Source of the DNA: Dyadobacter sp.
Lineage (GTDB): Bacteria; Bacteroidota; Bacteroidia; Cytophagales; Spirosomataceae
Direction of reading: 5' to 3'
Length of the DNA: 64,000 nucleotides
NCBI RefSeq assembly: GCF_017744695.1
Contig: NZ_JAGIAS010000007.1
Location: 1 to 64,000, forward strand
Below are positions 42,301 through 50,195 of the stretch, one piece after another; the first letter of the stretch is position 1, and each line of letters opens with the position of its first letter. A program made the position numbers and the translations under genes. The notes beneath the pieces were generated by a model. It had not been told where the DNA came from, did no database searches, and worked only from the letters and a program-made list of their open reading frames with translations.

Positions 42301-42794
42301 AGCGGCACCGTGCTGCACGGTTCCCCGAACATCAGGCTTTGTACAACCGGTTTCAGCAATTTGCTCACCGCTACATAAGCCGAAACGGGTACTTCTACCT
42401 TGCTACAACCTTTCACTACTACGCGTTTTCCTGCAAATTCCTCTGCATTCAGTTTCGCAATGGCGTCGGCGAAGAGCTTGTCCTCTAATGCATTCAGATC
42501 CCCGAATACAAATGCATGAGCATAAGGTTCGAGGTGCACGGCGAGGAGCATATAGGCCCAGGTGGGCACAATCGCATCTTCCGAACAGATAATCGCTACA
42601 TTTTTGCCTTGGTACTGTGCCCAGTCGTGGCTTTTAAGAAAGTCGCGGAAATCTTTTTCCCGCAGGATCATACCCTGCCAGAGATTGTCTTTAATATCGT
42701 AAACAATGCGTTCGCCGGGGTGGTAGAGCTCTTCGAGGTCCAGGGAGATAATGCCGCTGGTGGCAACCCGGTTTACTATTTCGTCAGTTTCCAT
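42261..42794 (-). CDS. DUF2480 family protein
   Basis: 177 aa, soluble. The pattern SGIISLDLEELYHPGERIVYDIKDNLWQG and CSEDAIVPTWAYMLL marks DUF2480, a family restricted mainly to Bacteroidota with no known activity. Its last 13 codons overlap rnhB on the opposite strand. Confidence 0.88.
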   Translation of the reverse strand: METDEIVNRVATSGIISLDLEELYHPGERIVYDIKDNLWQGMILREKDFRDFLKSHDWAQYQGKNVAIICSEDAIVPTWAYMLLAVHLEPYAHAFVFGDLNALEDKLFADAIAKLNAEEFAGKRVVVKGCSKVEVPVSAYVAVSKLLKPVVQSLMFGEPCSTVPLYKKPKSSVSSTD

Positions 42795-42869
42795 ACTAAA
42801 AATCCATTTACAAAAAGGCTAACAACAAAACACGGACGATTGTTTGACAAGCCTGCTAAAATCCGCCGG

Positions 42870-43565
42870 TTATTGCACCAGCGTACTGGCTTTCCGCGGC
42901 GCCGGTGACATGAAATCCTTCAAATAATAGGGTTCAAAAGAAGCGACATTCTCAAATTGGCTGTTTTGGAATGCAATCGTACCCAGCTGGCCGACAGTCC
43001 GTGCCGAAGGCTTGATGTCCTCTGCGGGAAAAACGGCATTAGGATGCTTTTCCAGAAGCGGCTTGCATTTTGCAGCGCCATCGCCGAAGAATACCACTCT
43101 ACGTTCGGTCAGCAGGTCCTGAAATGAAGTCTCATTCATGATTACCGCCTGCGTTTCCTGAACAAATGCATTGGTATCGTCTAAAACTGCCGCGTAAACT
43201 TCCATTCGACGCGCATCGATCATCGGGCAGAATAAATGTCCGGGGAAAAACGCTGCCAATTGCATGGCCATTGCCTGCAAGGTGTTGATGGCGATGAGCG
43301 GCTTGTCGAGCGCGTAGCACAGGCCTTTGGCCGTGGACACGCCCACGCGCAAGCCCGTGTATGAGCCCGGGCCTTTGGCGACCACAATCGCGTCGATGTC
43401 CGAAAGTTCGAATCCTGCGTGTGTCACGCTATCGCGCATGAGCGAGGTGAGCATGGCGGAGGAGGACTTGTCCGTAAAAAGATCATAAGCGGCCAGCAAG
43501 CCGGTTTCATTGTGTACGGCCACTGAGCATCCGCGGATCGAGGTGTCGATACTGAGTAAGAGCAT
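42870..43565 (-). CDS. tsaB: tRNA threonylcarbamoyladenosine synthesis protein TsaB
   Basis: 231-aa ASKHA-fold partner of TsaD in making t6A37 on ANN-decoding tRNAs. LSIDTSIRGCSVAV at the N-terminus and GPGSYTGLRVGVSTAKGL are diagnostic. The start codon lies right after the T-run of a terminator, so its expression from the ctp side depends on read-through or on a promoter inside ctp. Confidence 0.94.
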   Translation of the reverse strand: MLLLSIDTSIRGCSVAVHNETGLLAAYDLFTDKSSSAMLTSLMRDSVTHAGFELSDIDAIVVAKGPGSYTGLRVGVSTAKGLCYALDKPLIAINTLQAMAMQLAAFFPGHLFCPMIDARRMEVYAAVLDDTNAFVQETQAVIMNETSFQDLLTERRVVFFGDGAAKCKPLLEKHPNAVFPAEDIKPSARTVGQLGTIAFQNSQFENVASFEPYYLKDFMSPAPRKASTLVQ

Positions 43566-43567
43566 AT

Positions 43568-43593
43568 AAAAAAGCCCGCCGCGAGCGACGGGC
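43568..43593 (-). terminator. Terminator after ctp, abutting tsaB
   Basis: On the minus strand GCCCG pairs with CGGGC (43589-43593 with 43574-43578; further GC pairs inside), followed by six T (43568-43573). The tsaB ATG begins 2 bases beyond. Confidence 0.7.
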
Positions 43594-43602
43594 CGGATGG
43601 TA

Positions 43603-45255
43603 TTATTTCTTTTTCAAAATCTGGCTGTAACGGGCCGGCTCCTTGAATAACGCCAGGGCCGCTTTCACTTCGGGATCTTCGTTGAAAGAAGCTTCCCGCA
43701 TGCCTTTTTCCAGATAGTAATGCTTGATGATCTCTTCTTCCAGGATCTTTTTGATCTCCGGCTTGAAGATTTGCAGATCATTATCCTTGCTGTGCGAAAG
43801 TTTGGATTTCAATGCTTTTAATTGATCCTCGATCACTTCTAGTGATTTTTCCTTTTTAGCAGAAGCTTCCAGGTCTTTCAGGTCGCGCTCAACCTGGGTG
43901 GTATAGTCGTACTCTTTATCGCCCAGCCATTTCGTGAATGCGGCATAATCGGCGTCGGTCAAATGAAATTCCTTGGCCGGTTTGATCGTCGGGTGTTCGA
44001 AATGGTATTTTACAGCATAGTCGAAGAACAGGCGGTTGCGGCCCAGCGAAACGGCCAATGGCGAGAAGTTTTCCTTTTCCGTAATAATATCGGGCAAAAT
44101 ACCACCGCCGTCGAATACCGTACGGCCATTTTTCGTCTTGAATTCTGTCATCAGCGAATCGGGGATTTTGCCCACGCTGCCGTCGTCGTTGCGGTGGCTG
44201 TAATCGATCGCCTGGATACACCGTCCGCTTGGAATGTAATATTTAGCGGTGGTGATCTTCATTTTGGTATTGAATGAAAGGTCACGCGTGGTTTGCACGA
44301 GGCCTTTTCCATAAGTTCTCTGGCCGATCAATACGCCGCGGTCGTAATCCTGAATGACGCCGGAAACGATTTCTGCTGCCGACGCGCTGCGGTTGTTGGT
44401 CAGCACCACGACGGGTATTTCGGTATCGAGTGCCGGATTGTAAGCCGTGTAGGTTTTATTCCATTCGCTCACTTTTCCTTTGGTCGAAACCACTTCTTCG
44501 CCTTTTGGAATAAATATATTGGAAATTTCAATGGCCATATTCAGCAACCCGCCCGGGTTATCGCGCAGGTCGAGCACAACGGATTTCATGCCCTTACCTT
44601 TCAGTTCCTGGAATGCATTGCGCACCTCTCTGGAAGCTGTTGCCGTAAAATCCTTCAAATCGATATAACCCACTTCCTCGTTCAGCATGCCATAGTAAGG
44701 TACATTGGTCACTTTCACAATGTCGCGATTGAGCGTGATTTCGAGCGGCTTGGTAATGCCGTAGCGCTTCACGGTCAGTTTAACGGCCGTTTGAGTCTGG
44801 CCTTTGAGCAGCTTGCCGGTATCGAAATCCTCACGGGTAGACAGGTCTATATCGTTGATTTTCGTGATCTCGTCGCCAAGCTGCAAGCCAGCCTTTTGTG
44901 CGGGCGTATCTTCATACACCATCATGACCGTATGCTTTCCATCTGCGGAGTTAACCATCGCACCAATACCATTATACTTGCCGGTGGTCATAGTCATGTA
45001 GTCCTCGATATCGTCCTCCGCATAGTACACGGTGTACGGGTCGAGCGAGCGGAGCATATTGTCGATGCTGGTCTTGATCAGCTGATTGGGATTGATCTCA
45101 TCAACATAATATGCATTCAATTCCTTGAAAAGCGTGGCATAGATGTCCAGGTTTCGCGCGATTTCGAAGAGGCGGTCGTCCTGACGGAACGAAACGAATG
45201 CGAGCCCGCCTACAACAGGAGCGGCCAGCAAAATGGAACGAAGATACTTTTTCAT
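43603..45255 (-). CDS. C-terminal processing peptidase, S41 family
   Basis: 550-aa periplasmic, membrane-anchored serine protease. N-terminal hydrophobic anchor (about 7-24), PDZ domain at about 95-170 (NGIGAMVNS, LGDEITKINDIDL), and catalytic Ser292 (NNRSASAAEIVSGV) with Lys317 (RTYGKGLVQ). Trims C-termini of envelope proteins. Starts 6 bases after rnpA, so part of rpmH-rnpA-ctp. Confidence 0.94.
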   Translation of the reverse strand: MKKYLRSILLAAPVVGGLAFVSFRQDDRLFEIARNLDIYATLFKELNAYYVDEINPNQLIKTSIDNMLRSLDPYTVYYAEDDIEDYMTMTTGKYNGIGAMVNSADGKHTVMMVYEDTPAQKAGLQLGDEITKINDIDLSTREDFDTGKLLKGQTQTAVKLTVKRYGITKPLEITLNRDIVKVTNVPYYGMLNEEVGYIDLKDFTATASREVRNAFQELKGKGMKSVVLDLRDNPGGLLNMAIEISNIFIPKGEEVVSTKGKVSEWNKTYTAYNPALDTEIPVVVLTNNRSASAAEIVSGVIQDYDRGVLIGQRTYGKGLVQTTRDLSFNTKMKITTAKYYIPSGRCIQAIDYSHRNDDGSVGKIPDSLMTEFKTKNGRTVFDGGGILPDIITEKENFSPLAVSLGRNRLFFDYAVKYHFEHPTIKPAKEFHLTDADYAAFTKWLGDKEYDYTTQVERDLKDLEASAKKEKSLEVIEDQLKALKSKLSHSKDNDLQIFKPEIKKILEEEIIKHYYLEKGMREASFNEDPEVKAALALFKEPARYSQILKKK

Positions 45256-45261
45256 CTATGT

Positions 45262-45720
45262 TCAGGAATTGGATTGTTCTTTGAGAAAGGCGGGCGGCAG
45301 CTTTTCAAGCTTTTTGAGCGACTGCTTCATGGCCGTTTCAATAACGTCGTATGAGGTTATTTCTTTTGCAAGATACAAAAAAGCGATGTAGGAAGGGCGC
45401 GTTTCGGCGGGTAATGCCACGAGCGCGGATTTGTTCAGCCGGTAAGCTTCACGGCAGCGTCGGCGGATCAGGTTGCGGTCAACCGCTTTCTTGAAATGCC
45501 TTTTGGAAATGGAGAAAAGTACCTGCGGAAGCGGGGTGGAGGCTTCGGGGGCGTAGATGTACAGCACCCTGAATGGATAAAGATAGAACGTTTGAACCTC
45601 CGGACTGCCCTTTTTGAAAAGCCTGCCTATGATACGGAGGTTACACAACCGCTCGTTCTTACCAAATGTCTGTTTCAAGTTCTTGTAGAAAAAAATGTCT
45701 GATAAGTTTGTGGTTTTCAA
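45262..45720 (-). CDS. rnpA: Ribonuclease P protein component
   Basis: 152-aa basic protein that assists the RNase P RNA in trimming tRNA 5' ends. The RNR signature is within KRHFKKAVDRNLIRRRCREAYRLNK, and LKQTFGKNERLCN is typical of the start region. An N-terminal extension of 14 residues precedes it; TTG at 45678 would give the shorter usual start. 82 bases after rpmH, the classic gene pair. Confidence 0.94.
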   Translation of the reverse strand: MKTTNLSDIFFYKNLKQTFGKNERLCNLRIIGRLFKKGSPEVQTFYLYPFRVLYIYAPEASTPLPQVLFSISKRHFKKAVDRNLIRRRCREAYRLNKSALVALPAETRPSYIAFLYLAKEITSYDVIETAMKQSLKKLEKLPPAFLKEQSNS

Positions 45721-45802
45721 ACTTATCAGACTATGTAAAGACTTAGGCGTCCTGACTGTGCGTCCCGAACGAACGTCCTCTACTCAAACCTTCAAGCTAA
45801 GC

Positions 45803-45961
45803 TTATTGCTTGTGACGTTTTTCGTCAGAAACAGTCAGTTTCCAACGACCTTTTTTACGACGGCCAGCAACTACTTTGCGTCCGTTTGCCGTGGACATTC
45901 TTTCACGGAACCCGTGCTTGTTTCTCCTCTTGCGATTCGATGGTTGAAAGGTACGTTTCAT
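45803..45961 (-). CDS. rpmH: 50S ribosomal protein L34
   Basis: 52 aa, MKRTFQPSNRKRRNKHGFRERM then STANGRKVVAGRRKKGRWKL, unmistakably L34: small, very basic, buried in the large subunit. Two to eight residues longer than most because of the tail TVSDEKRHKQ, common in Bacteroidota. Followed by rnpA on the same strand; driven by the promoter at 46016-46047. Confidence 0.98.
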   Translation of the reverse strand: MKRTFQPSNRKRRNKHGFRERMSTANGRKVVAGRRKKGRWKLTVSDEKRHKQ

Positions 45962-46015
45962 CTCAGTATCAAATTATTGCGATATAAATCTCTGTCTACC
46001 CGTAATTTTGGCTTG

Positions 46016-46047
46016 CAAAGGTAGATAAAAAAATTAATCAAGTCAAA
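46016..46047 (-). promoter_or_regulatory. rpmH-rnpA-ctp promoter
   Basis: Minus-strand TTTG (complement of 46044-46047), 20-base spacer, perfect -7 TACCTTTG (complement of 46016-46023). Transcription would begin about 50 bases before the rpmH ATG. Confidence 0.7.
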
Positions 46048-46302
46048 ATTTCTGTATTTTTTTCAGAAATAGTCTGTTAATAAGGCCGTTTGCAACTTAG
46101 TTGTCTTCCCCAACGATCCTCAAAGCCCGTATTGACGTCTGGAGAAATCCACGCGTCGTTACTTCTGTGCTGATGCAAAGATACGATCGTGCACATATTC
46201 AGAATGCACAACTTGCCACTATTAACCGGAATGCAAAGGGAATTGTTAGGAATGAGAAGAGAAGGCAACAAATGCCGGAATGAAAATTGTCTGCAAATGC
46301 GA
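46048..46302 (-). other. Intergenic region with a second -7 match and a hairpin
   Basis: 255 bases without a convincing gene. A minus-strand TATCTTTG lies at 46176-46183 (no clear -33), and downstream of it a stem GACG..TGGA / TCCA..CGTC spans about 46131-46154. Either a longer rpmH leader or a small RNA could arise here; nothing more can be supported. Confidence 0.35.
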
Positions 46303-46533
46303 CTAGGCCGACATCAGATTATAGGCTGAATAGTTTTTGGTAAACGATTCGCGCACGTCTTCGATCTGATGTGTCAGAAGCCAGGTCCTGAAACGAATGG
46401 CATCCTCTGCTTCGTGGTGAACGATACGCCCGCCCGAAAGCAAAAGTGTAAAAGTTTTGTGTGTTTGCAGAAAACGGCGGATTTGCGCTGCACTATGTTC
46501 GAAGCCGGAGAAATAAGGGTTTGTCATAATCAT
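46303..46533 (-). CDS. Small protein of unknown function
   Basis: 76 aa (74 from the second Met). Soluble, aromatic- and His-rich: NPYFSGFEHSAAQIRRFLQTHK, then SGGRIVHHEAEDAIRFRTWLL. No family recognised. The composition looks coding and no longer frame overlaps it on either strand, but there is no neighbour or promoter to support it. Confidence 0.5.
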   Translation of the reverse strand: MIMTNPYFSGFEHSAAQIRRFLQTHKTFTLLLSGGRIVHHEAEDAIRFRTWLLTHQIEDVRESFTKNYSAYNLMSA

Positions 46534-46757
46534 ATTCGCATGGCATCATGAATAAATCAACCGCAAGATACAAAAGCGTAGGTGTTGTTTTATATAAATG
46601 TAGAATAAATTTATATTTTACTCATAATTTCTTCAAATTTAGTTCAAGAACTGTAAAATAATATGTCACCGAGGTAAAATAATTTTTTACATAAAAATTC
46701 GCCCGGACTGGTAAAGAGATTGATAATGATATGAGTACGCCAGTTTATGGCAGCCGG

Positions 46758-49700
46758 CTAATGTAGCCGCCCGGCGTAATCGGGTGTGTCGAACACCAGA
46801 TGAAATTCGCAGCCATTGTGATTGTCCACAAAAACGGAAAGGTTGATCAAACGCGCGACCTCCTTGACGATTACCAGGCCGAAGCCTTTGGGCGACGTAT
46901 TACCGTACGATTCGGAATGCGTTGCGTTCGGGTTGTTGAACCATTCGCGGATTTCCGCATCGATACCTTTACCCGAATCGGCTATGATGAGGTGCACCGT
47001 GTGGCCCGTAACACTCGAAAAAATCCGGATCTGGCCGTTGCGGGCATATTTGCTGGCGTTGTCGATCAGGTTATGGATCACGACCGAAAGTAGTTCGGGA
47101 TTGGACGTTATGGTCAGTCCGGGAGGGACCTCATTCACCACCTCGTTTTTGTAAAGCAGGAATACTTTTTCAAATAGCACCAGTTTTTCCCCTACAAGCC
47201 CGGAAAGGTCGATGGGGGTCATTTCCACTTTCGTATGATACAGCGTGGTGCGTACATAACTAAGCAGGTTGTCGAGGAAGTTGGTCATTTGCACCAGGCT
47301 TTGTTCCAAAGCATTACCTACCTGGCTCAGCATTTCACGTTGGCCCAGCTCATTCAGTCTCGCGATCTGACCGGAGGCTTGTGTTACGTATTTGAGCGGT
47401 GCGCGCACGTCATGCGTAATAGACGCGATCAGGTGCGCCTGGATGTTCAGCTGTCTGCTAAGCTCGTTTTGGGACTCCTTTAAGGCGGCGGTGCGTTCGG
47501 TAACGGCACGTTCGAGATCTTCGTTCTTTCTTTTGATAGCCCCCGTACGCCATTTGAAAAAGGCATACACGCTCAGGATCATGCATAACAGAAGTGACGT
47601 CCTGAACCACCAGGTTGCGTACCATTCCGGGGCAATGGTGAACGTCATGCGCCGGGCCATATAGTTTTCCTTGCCGAAGCCGTTTCTTTTCCTGATCGAC
47701 AACACGTATTCTCCGCTGCCCAATCCGTTGAAAACGATTTCTCCGCCGTCGCGCACAGGGTGCCAGAGGCCTCTCTGATGGTTTCCCGACAGGCTGTAAT
47801 CGATCTGCACATTGTCCGGATTTCCGAAGTACGGGGTCGACACCGAGAACTTAATAGACTCAAAGTCGCTGTCGAGGGTCAGGCTGTCGGAGTAGCCGAT
47901 GCGCTTTCCATTGTATTCTATGCGATCGATCAGCAGTGGTTTATCGGGAAGTTGCGGGAGGATAAGGGAAGGGTAGAAGTACACCAGCCCGCTGATTGAT
48001 GGCAGCGAAAGTAGTCCGTTGGGCAAAGTCAGCGAGCAGGGTATGCATCCGCCGTTGAATTCGTTGGTGGGGAACCCGCTTTGGTAGTCATAAAAAAAGT
48101 AATAGGGGCTTCGAATCTGCTTCCGGGCGAATGCAAGGAGGTCGTTAAGCCCGATCTGGAACAAGCCCTTATTGGTGGGAACCCAGAAAAAGCCGTTTTT
48201 ATCTTCCGTAATACAATGGGCCGATCCGAGGTGTTTTTTTCGGTCTAGTGGAAATAAAGTGGTGTGGTTGTCTTTGATCAAAAAAAGTCCCTGTCCGTAA
48301 ATCGTTCCCCACACTTCAGTACCATCGCGTGTGCATCGCAGGAGCAGGGAATGAACTGCGCTGTTTCCCAGATTTTTGATCTTTTCGAAACGGCACCCGG
48401 GGAAGGTAAACCGGTAAAGTCCCTCCGTCGTACCCATCCAGAAAGTTTGTTTCGCGGGATCCGGCGAATTGTCGCGAAGGATAAAATTGATCTGTATATT
48501 CTTCAACCCTGCAATACGGATGTCGGTCCACTTGAAGGTATTTGTATCCAGCCTTCGAAGCAGTCCGTGGCGGTGGCCCAGCCAAAGATGGCCATCAGGG
48601 TCTGTATAGGTAATGCTTACGTCGGCGCCTATCGGCCAGCTCTTCACCAGGTGGGCGCTTTCTTCTTCGAATAAAGACAGGATGCCCGCTTTGGTGGCCC
48701 AGGTATAGCCGGTTTTTGCCCTGAAAGGGTTCCTGCCTTTGAACTTGTCCGAAATGGAAGCCGGGGCGCCTCCTTTTGAATAGATATCGTATGCGCCGAA
48801 ATGGGTGATGATATAGCGGTTTTTGAACAGAATTTGTTCGTGGAAGGAAAAACCCTCACTTCCTTTAAATGCGTAGAAATGTTTTTTGGTAAAGACAAAC
48901 AACCCGTTGGTGTGGCTACCGAGCAGCAGTGTACCACTAGTCTTGTCGTAGAATGAGCTGATGATCTTATTCTTTTCGGTATCAAAACCTTCGAGAATCA
49001 GCTTTGTGTCAAGCGTGTCGCGGCCAACGAAGTCGACGCTGTAAATTTTACCTCCCGACGCCATCAGGAGGTTTTCGGAAAACGTATTCCAGAGAACCTC
49101 CAGGTCTTTCTGGCCGGCCGGAGCACCATAATCCCTCACTACATCTCCGGTGATCGCCACGTTGTGGAGACCATTCCGATCTATTCGCGTGATGGTGGCA
49201 TTGGGGCGGTCGTAATGATACAGCTCCTGTCCATGGTTAAAATAGTCGAGCGTCCTGTCTGCGTGGTTTCTCTGGTGATAAATGGGTTTATTATGTTTGA
49301 AAAAAGTTACATTGGCGGTGTCGCAGATAAAATAGCTTCCCGGGGAAACAGGTACTACCGAGTACTTCCAGCCGTAATTGTAAATATGTCTGTTGGTAAG
49401 CTCGAAGTTCAGGAAGTGGCTTTGGAGGGGGAAATTGTTGATGTTCAGTCTTTTAAATTCCTTGTCGTGCATGGCAGTCTTTGTGACGGTTCCCGCCGAA
49501 ATTTTAAAGATTTCATGTGTTTCACCGACGAAATAAGGCTCGCTATCCGAAATCCCGCGAAAACTCTGAATCATGCGGTTGGAGTCGAACCGGGCATTCG
49601 AACTATTGAAAATGTGAAAATGCCGGCCGTCGAACCTTGCGAGGCCGTCTTCGGTAGCCAGCCAGTAAAAACCTGCGTCATCCTTTACGATAGCCTTGAT

Positions 49701-49880
49701 GCTGTTTTGAGGTAGTCCGGTCTCGGCGGTGTATTGGGTAAGGGCATACTTATCATAGCTGAGCCCGGATTGCTGTGCCTTAGCGGGGAAATGCAGGCAG
49801 CTGAAATAAAGCGCAATGCATAGCAACGGGCAAGCTGCGAGAGCGCTGCCGATAGGTCTCAGGCGGATGGGGAGAATCAT
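46758..49880 (-). CDS. Sensor histidine kinase with two-component propeller sensor
   Basis: 1040 aa. Signal anchor, then a periplasmic sensor of Reg_prop repeats (GLPQNSIKAIVKDDAGFYWLATEDG, ITEDKNGFFWVPTNKG), then a Y_Y_Y-like domain at about 640-735 and a single membrane span near 755 (WWFRTSLLLCMILSVYAFF). A coiled linker leads to HisKA (SITHDVRAPLKYV, phospho-accepting His about 823) and HATPase_c (HNLIDNASKYA, DSGKGID, KGFGLVIVKEVA). It ends there: no receiver and no AraC-type output, unlike the full hybrid kinases that regulate polysaccharide use. No response regulator gene is adjacent, so it is an orphan kinase. ATG 49880 preferred over TTG 49898. Confidence 0.92.
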   Translation of the reverse strand: MILPIRLRPIGSALAACPLLCIALYFSCLHFPAKAQQSGLSYDKYALTQYTAETGLPQNSIKAIVKDDAGFYWLATEDGLARFDGRHFHIFNSSNARFDSNRMIQSFRGISDSEPYFVGETHEIFKISAGTVTKTAMHDKEFKRLNINNFPLQSHFLNFELTNRHIYNYGWKYSVVPVSPGSYFICDTANVTFFKHNKPIYHQRNHADRTLDYFNHGQELYHYDRPNATITRIDRNGLHNVAITGDVVRDYGAPAGQKDLEVLWNTFSENLLMASGGKIYSVDFVGRDTLDTKLILEGFDTEKNKIISSFYDKTSGTLLLGSHTNGLFVFTKKHFYAFKGSEGFSFHEQILFKNRYIITHFGAYDIYSKGGAPASISDKFKGRNPFRAKTGYTWATKAGILSLFEEESAHLVKSWPIGADVSITYTDPDGHLWLGHRHGLLRRLDTNTFKWTDIRIAGLKNIQINFILRDNSPDPAKQTFWMGTTEGLYRFTFPGCRFEKIKNLGNSAVHSLLLRCTRDGTEVWGTIYGQGLFLIKDNHTTLFPLDRKKHLGSAHCITEDKNGFFWVPTNKGLFQIGLNDLLAFARKQIRSPYYFFYDYQSGFPTNEFNGGCIPCSLTLPNGLLSLPSISGLVYFYPSLILPQLPDKPLLIDRIEYNGKRIGYSDSLTLDSDFESIKFSVSTPYFGNPDNVQIDYSLSGNHQRGLWHPVRDGGEIVFNGLGSGEYVLSIRKRNGFGKENYMARRMTFTIAPEWYATWWFRTSLLLCMILSVYAFFKWRTGAIKRKNEDLERAVTERTAALKESQNELSRQLNIQAHLIASITHDVRAPLKYVTQASGQIARLNELGQREMLSQVGNALEQSLVQMTNFLDNLLSYVRTTLYHTKVEMTPIDLSGLVGEKLVLFEKVFLLYKNEVVNEVPPGLTITSNPELLSVVIHNLIDNASKYARNGQIRIFSSVTGHTVHLIIADSGKGIDAEIREWFNNPNATHSESYGNTSPKGFGLVIVKEVARLINLSVFVDNHNGCEFHLVFDTPDYAGRLH

Positions 49881-49975
49881 TGATCCAGGATTGTGCAAGG
49901 GCTATTCACAAAATAGAGCAAATAATTCCTGACAAAAAAAGAAACTTTTCGACCGGATCAGGCTTGTGGTAAATG

Positions 49976-50009
49976 AAAAAAAGCCACCTTCTTTCGAAAG
50001 TGACTTTTG
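49976..50009 (-). terminator. Terminator after the initiator tRNA
   Basis: Hairpin built from AAAAGtCACtTTC and GAAgGTGgCTTTT on the minus strand, ending in seven T; directly downstream of the tRNA 3' end. Confidence 0.75.
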
Positions 50010-50014
50010 CTTAG

Positions 50015-50087
<73 letters not shown>

Positions 50088-50195
50088 GTGTCGTTGAATT
50101 GGAGTGCAAACATACAACAAATGTTTTACAGAAAACAACTATTTTTGTGAAAACTTTTCAAAAAAGTTTGCCTCTAACGTTCTGACATCGATTTT

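Noticed and set aside
44293..45354. 353-codon plus-strand frame opposite ctp
   Set aside because: Antisense shadow of a catalytic-motif-bearing S41 peptidase.
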